Shown one piece after another: positions 60,005-64,000 of a stretch of DNA of 64,000 nt (position 1 is its first letter; the number at the start of each line of letters is the position of its first letter). The position numbers and the translations under genes are program-made. A model generated the notes under the pieces. It was not told the origin of the DNA. It saw nothing but the letters and a program-made list of their open reading frames with translations, and made no database searches. Where the stretch lies: contig NZ_VYTY01000011.1 of NCBI RefSeq assembly GCF_009821115.1, forward strand, positions 1-64,000, given 5' to 3'. Origin of the DNA: Nitrincola alkalisediminis. Its GTDB lineage: Bacteria > Pseudomonadota > Gammaproteobacteria > Pseudomonadales > Balneatricaceae.

Positions 60005-61069
60005 ATGGCGCTTCCGTCCAAATCTCTGCTTCTTTTTTTGGTACTTCTGCCATCACAGCTCTTAGCCCAGTGGCCGTCAGGGCTACGATTTTCGCATCAT
60101 GACTGGGAGTTGGCATGTGATAATACACGTACATGCAGAGCCGCAGGCTATCATAGCGATAACGAGGAAATGGCCGTATCGGTACTCCTAACGCGAAAGG
60201 CGGGACCCAACGAACCCGTCACAGGACAAGTGATGATCGGCCACTATGAAGAGAACCCTAAGCTTGATAGCCTTCCGGCGGTATTTGAACTTTCGTTGCG
60301 CATCAATGATCGTCTCATTGGGCAGGTAGCGATTGCCAAGGACTCGTTTGTTGCCGACCTCAGTTCGAGTCAGGTTGATGCGCTATTGGCATCGCTTGTC
60401 CGTACGTCACGCATCGAGCTATCTGCTGGGGAGGCCGTCTGGTCGCTCTCTGATAAAGGTGCCACAGCGGTGCTCTTGAAAATGGATGAATACCAAGGTC
60501 GTATCAATACGCTAGGTGCCCTCGTCAAGAAGGGGGCTAAGGACGAAAAATCCGTCCTCCCTGCAGAACAGGTTCCTGTTGTTATTGCAGCACCTCTTCC
60601 AACGTCATTATCGGATGATCAACCCCTTGCCATGATGGATTCAAAAGCCTTGATGGATGCGATCCATACCACTCTAGGAGAAGATGATTGCCAGAGGCTT
60701 ACCGAGGCTGAGGGAGAAAATGCCGAGCTAACAGCGACTCGTCTGAACGATACCAAAGTACTGATTTCAGCTCAGTGTTGGATGGGTGCATACAATTTTG
60801 GATACGGTTTTTGGATCATTAATGCATCGTCACCTTATCAGCCTATATTGGTAACTACGATGGGTTCGGATCACAGCGATGGAGTCATTTCAGCCTCTCA
60901 CAAGGGACGTGGTCTTGGCGATTGTTGGAGTTCAGAGGCATGGACTTGGGATGGCGAACAGTTTGTCCATACCGAAGCATCTACCAGTGGACTGTGCAAA
61001 TTAATGGCTCCTGGTGGAGCATGGACTTTGCCCACACTCGTTACGAGTGTTCGTAGCGATGCGACGTAG
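60005..61069 (+). CDS. DUF1176 domain protein
   Basis: This 354-aa protein has a signal peptide (LLLFLVLLPSQLLA, cut at A-QW) and is therefore exported to the periplasm. FSHHDWELACDNTRTCRAAGYHSDN and the tail GRGLGDCWSSEAWTWDGEQFVHTEASTSGLCKLM are the conserved cysteine-containing parts of DUF1176. The paired cysteines probably form disulfide bonds. The function of the family is unknown to me. It starts 3 bp behind AAGGAAC, which is closer than usual, so the next in-frame start may also be used. Confidence 0.85.
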   Translation: MALPSKSLLLFLVLLPSQLLAQWPSGLRFSHHDWELACDNTRTCRAAGYHSDNEEMAVSVLLTRKAGPNEPVTGQVMIGHYEENPKLDSLPAVFELSLRINDRLIGQVAIAKDSFVADLSSSQVDALLASLVRTSRIELSAGEAVWSLSDKGATAVLLKMDEYQGRINTLGALVKKGAKDEKSVLPAEQVPVVIAAPLPTSLSDDQPLAMMDSKALMDAIHTTLGEDDCQRLTEAEGENAELTATRLNDTKVLISAQCWMGAYNFGYGFWIINASSPYQPILVTTMGSDHSDGVISASHKGRGLGDCWSSEAWTWDGEQFVHTEASTSGLCKLMAPGGAWTLPTLVTSVRSDAT

Positions 61070-61162
61070 TGATTGAGTCCCCAGTGAAGCTCGAACTGAA
61101 ACTGGTCATGGTACGACTAAGGTACTATTATACTTGTATTTCTGACTATTGGGTCGAGTAGC

Positions 61163-63691
61163 ATGCAACTGTCTGATAAATCCAGAACGCTTCCGCGTCT
61201 TCATTTGACAGGGACATTGTTACTGGTCACTTTCCTAACGTTGTTTTTATCGGGTTTTTTTACTTGGCAGAGAATTCATGAGCACAACGCCTCGATACAG
61301 CGTATAGAGGCGTTATCATTGCAGCAGTTGCAGCAACGTTTGCGCCGGGAAATGTCGGCCATCCGAACCGATATTGATTATACACAAGCACAAACTGAGG
61401 TGGAGTTACGTCAGCGCCTAGTTGAAATGGTCGATGTTGCTTGGACAACCGCTAATGCACTGTATCTGGAGCAAAGCCCCGATTTTGATCAGGCGAGTCT
61501 GAAAAGTCTGCTTGTCGAAACGTTGCGTCCGTTACGCTTCTTTGATGGGCGTGGCTACTATTTTGTTGGAGAAATGAGTGGACGTTTTGTGCTCACTCCA
61601 ACATCGCCTGAACTTGAAGGCCTACTGATGCCTGACAATCAAGATGATAGGGGGAACTATATCGTGCGTGGGCTGTTGGAGGCTGCTCACTCCCCTGAGG
61701 GTGCCGGGTTCCATTCCTATCGTTGGTATCGTCCCGATGATGCTGAGCGTATGGCCGATAAACATGTGTATGTGCGTCATTTTGCTCCCTTTGATTGGTT
61801 GATAGGTGCAGGGGATTACACCTATGAATGGGAAAGCCGCTTGCAACTTAAACTCTTGGCACAAATACGTAATCGACGGATCGGTGAGACAGGGTTTACC
61901 GCTGTGATTGATACGCAGGGGCAGGTACTTCTGTCATTTGATAGTCAGTATCCTGCAGAGCAAGGGGAAGATGCACCATCCGTCTTAGAGCAAGAAGCGA
62001 TTGTATTGATGCTTGAGGCGGCAGCAGAAGGTGGTGGTTTTATCCGTTACCTCTGGCCCAGCCCGATAACTGGCGAGAATACCTGGAAAACAGCGTTGGT
62101 TGAGCCAGCAGGCCATTGGGATTGGGTGTTGGTTTCCACCATTTTTGAAGATGAGGTCAGTGGCATTTTAAAGGATGAAGTACAGGTTTTTGAAGCCAGT
62201 ACGTCAAGCAATTGGTACACCTATTTGGCGGTTACTTTAGTATCACTGATTTTTGCCGTGATTGGGTCTTGGCTGTTTTCCCGTTGGTCTTCAGGTTTGT
62301 TTCATGCGTATCACGAAGAGCTGAGCGCTCAGAGTGCAGAGCTAAAACGCAAGGCCGATGAGTTGACGTTGAGCGAAAGTAATATCCGTCATCTTGCATT
62401 TCACGATGTATTAACAGGCTTGGCAAATCGACGTTTACTGATTGACCGACTGCAGCAGCAATTGCATCAAAATCAGCGCAGTACAAATTTTGGTGCACTT
62501 TTGTTTATTGATTTGGATAATTTCAAAACCCTCAATGACACATTGGGTCATGACAAAGGTGATGATCTGCTGCGCCAAGTTGCACATCGTATTAGTTTCT
62601 GTGTGCGGGAAGAGGATACGGTAGCGCGTTTTGGTGGGGATGAGTTTGTGGTGATGCTGGGCACTCTTAGCTACGATGAAGCGGATGCCGCCGCTCGCGC
62701 TCGAGTTGTGGCTGAAAAAATTCTGACGACCTTGCGTCAAGAGTATCATTTCGACGGACAGCATTATTTCAGTACCCCCAGTATTGGTATTACCCTGATT
62801 CATGGCAGTGCCATTGCAGAGGAGCTGCTGAAACAAGCAGATCTGGCAATGTACCGAGCGAAGGATGCAGGTCGTAATTGTTTGTACTTTTTTGATCCAG
62901 AAATGCAACAGGCACTGTCAGCAAGGGCGCAGATGGAGTCTGAATTACGCATTGCATTGCAGCAAGAACAGTTATTGCTCTATTACCAGCCACAAGTGAA
63001 TGCCGCAGGTAAATTGATTGGTGCTGAAGCCTTAGTACGCTGGCAGCATCCCCAACGTGGTTTGGTGGCACCGGCTGAGTTTATTCCAGTAGCTGAAGCA
63101 TCTGGACTAATCTTGTCGTTGGGTAGCATAGTATTGCGCCAAGCTTGCCAGCAGTTATCAGTTTGGGCAAGCATGCCGAGCTTGTCAGAGTTAAGTCTTT
63201 CGGTGAATATTAGTGTGCATCAGTTTAAACAGCCTGGATTTGTCGACGAAATACTGGCATTGGTTGAGCGCTTTCAGTTGGTGCCACAGCGCCTTAAATT
63301 GGAATTGACCGAAAGCCTGCTGATTGACGATATGGCGTTTTCAATTGAGCGGATGAAGTACTTGAAACAGAAAGGGGTTGGTTTCGCATTGGATGATTTT
63401 GGTACAGGGTATTCGTCTTTGGCTTATATTAAACAGTTGCCGTTGGATCAGCTGAAGATTGATCGTTGCTTTATCGACGGTTTACCTGACGATGCCAATG
63501 ATGCCGCGATTACCCGTATTATTATCAGTCTAGCTAAAGAGCTTAACCTATGGGTCGTTGCTGAAGGTGTTGAAACAGAGGCTCAGTGGAAATTCCTGCA
63601 AGCGATAGGGTGTCCTGGGTATCAAGGCTACTTATTTGGACGTCCTGTGTCCGCTGAAGAGTTTATGAAGAGTGCGCTTAACTCAAAATAG
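61163..63691 (+). CDS. Cache-GGDEF-EAL membrane protein
   Basis: This 842-aa c-di-GMP protein has a membrane helix at about 13-35 and a periplasmic double-Cache-like sensor at about 40-350 (FFDGRGYYFVGEMSGRFVLT; FIRYLWPSPITGENTW). A second membrane helix lies at about 355-375. A GGDEF domain follows (LAFHDVLTGLANRRLLIDRL, ARFGGDEFVVML) and then an EAL domain (GAEALVRWQHPQRG, LDDFGTGYSSLAYIKQLP). Both signature motifs are intact, so it may act as cyclase, phosphodiesterase or both. The Cache ligand is unknown. Confidence 0.93.
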   Translation: MQLSDKSRTLPRLHLTGTLLLVTFLTLFLSGFFTWQRIHEHNASIQRIEALSLQQLQQRLRREMSAIRTDIDYTQAQTEVELRQRLVEMVDVAWTTANALYLEQSPDFDQASLKSLLVETLRPLRFFDGRGYYFVGEMSGRFVLTPTSPELEGLLMPDNQDDRGNYIVRGLLEAAHSPEGAGFHSYRWYRPDDAERMADKHVYVRHFAPFDWLIGAGDYTYEWESRLQLKLLAQIRNRRIGETGFTAVIDTQGQVLLSFDSQYPAEQGEDAPSVLEQEAIVLMLEAAAEGGGFIRYLWPSPITGENTWKTALVEPAGHWDWVLVSTIFEDEVSGILKDEVQVFEASTSSNWYTYLAVTLVSLIFAVIGSWLFSRWSSGLFHAYHEELSAQSAELKRKADELTLSESNIRHLAFHDVLTGLANRRLLIDRLQQQLHQNQRSTNFGALLFIDLDNFKTLNDTLGHDKGDDLLRQVAHRISFCVREEDTVARFGGDEFVVMLGTLSYDEADAAARARVVAEKILTTLRQEYHFDGQHYFSTPSIGITLIHGSAIAEELLKQADLAMYRAKDAGRNCLYFFDPEMQQALSARAQMESELRIALQQEQLLLYYQPQVNAAGKLIGAEALVRWQHPQRGLVAPAEFIPVAEASGLILSLGSIVLRQACQQLSVWASMPSLSELSLSVNISVHQFKQPGFVDEILALVERFQLVPQRLKLELTESLLIDDMAFSIERMKYLKQKGVGFALDDFGTGYSSLAYIKQLPLDQLKIDRCFIDGLPDDANDAAITRIIISLAKELNLWVVAEGVETEAQWKFLQAIGCPGYQGYLFGRPVSAEEFMKSALNSK

Positions 63692-63801
63692 TCTAGATGA
63701 GGGTAGGTTGTCGTCTCAATCAATGTGCTTAAGTCCTTGTATGACTCATCGAGTGCGGAGTAAAGACCTAGTTAAGTGTTAAACACTGGACACATGCTGA
63801 C

Positions 63802-64000
63802 ATGCTTCACAACGAGTATGACCGTCTTCGACAGTTCTCACATGCTAAACTGATCGCCGTAAAAGGCATTACGACTTGGAATAATACTCCTGTGTTGCTG
63901 CGGGAGTACTTTGAAGGTCAGCCACTGGACCAGTTTCTGAACACGCATTCCTTAACAGAGCATCAATGCTTACACTTGGCTGTGGCAATAGTCGAGGCTG
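63802..64000 (+). CDS. Partial gene resembling the N-lobe of a protein kinase
   Basis: This is an open frame from ATG 63802 to the right edge: MLHNEYDRLRQFSHAKLIAV, TTWNNTPVLLREYFEGQPLD and HQCLHLAVAIVEA. It resembles the region after the lysine of Ser/Thr-kinase-like domains as seen in large kinase-ATPase-histidine kinase sensors. The expected N-terminal glycine loop would lie upstream, but an in-frame TAG precedes it, so the 5' end may be shifted or decayed. It is cut by the window edge. Confidence 0.4.
   Translation, partial: MLHNEYDRLRQFSHAKLIAVKGITTWNNTPVLLREYFEGQPLDQFLNTHSLTEHQCLHLAVAIVEA

Noticed and set aside
1-64000. CRISPR array
   Set aside because: No regularly spaced short direct repeats were seen; the repeats in the window are attC sites and IS fragments.

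Overview
The window looks like chromosomal DNA of a marine gammaproteobacterium of the Oceanospirillales/Pseudomonadales kind. Support for this: a FinR-like LysR gene divergent from an fpr-type ferredoxin-NADP reductase, tmcA, a DUF6482 gene, a MexB-type RND operon with its TetR gene, and a thiamine-riboswitch TonB receptor. Genus cannot be assigned by reading alone. No rRNA, complete tRNA or CRISPR array was seen. The GC content looks moderate, with a clearly AT-rich island at 7.5-8.3 kb.

Left part (1-10.7 kb): a decayed mobile integron cassette array. At least seven attC-like sites of several unrelated types, one a Vibrio-repeat (VCR) fragment, separate small cassettes. These carry six intact toxin-antitoxin modules (Phd/ParE, two YefM-YoeB, Xre-RES, HigBA, Phd/ParE), a GNAT acetyltransferase and truncated cassettes. 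Elements known to favour attC sites lie among them: an IS110-family element (itself cut by an IS3 element), two group II intron 3' parts, three deletion derivatives of an IS1182-like element, and an IS200/IS605-type tnpB unit. No integron integrase is in the window.

10.8-22 kb: a DUF533 protein, then a LuxR-type regulator followed by a five-gene operon: NCS1 permease, aldehyde dehydrogenase, M20 carbamoylase, arginine-deiminase-like enzyme and an orphan polyamine-type binding protein. I read it as a possible guanidino/ureido-compound catabolic pathway. Next come a LysR gene, a CDF transporter, and the FinR/Fpr pair.

22-42 kb: housekeeping genes (aroG, dsbD, a second ferredoxin reductase type, tmcA, metG, trmA, apbC/mrp, dcd), two HDOD signalling proteins, a lipoprotein, VWA and J-domain proteins beside metG, and two uncharacterised proteins after dcd.

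42-56.6 kb: the TetR-adaptor-RND-TolC efflux operon, a GGDEF protein, DUF938, rmuC, a TPP riboswitch with a TonB-dependent receptor, and a divergent dmlA-dmlR-like pair.

56.7-64 kb: a more accessory stretch with an alpha/beta hydrolase plus a small lectin-like protein, a GNAT, a VOC protein, a scar of an IS110 relative, a DUF1176 protein, a Cache-GGDEF-EAL protein, and the start of a possible kinase-like gene at the right edge.
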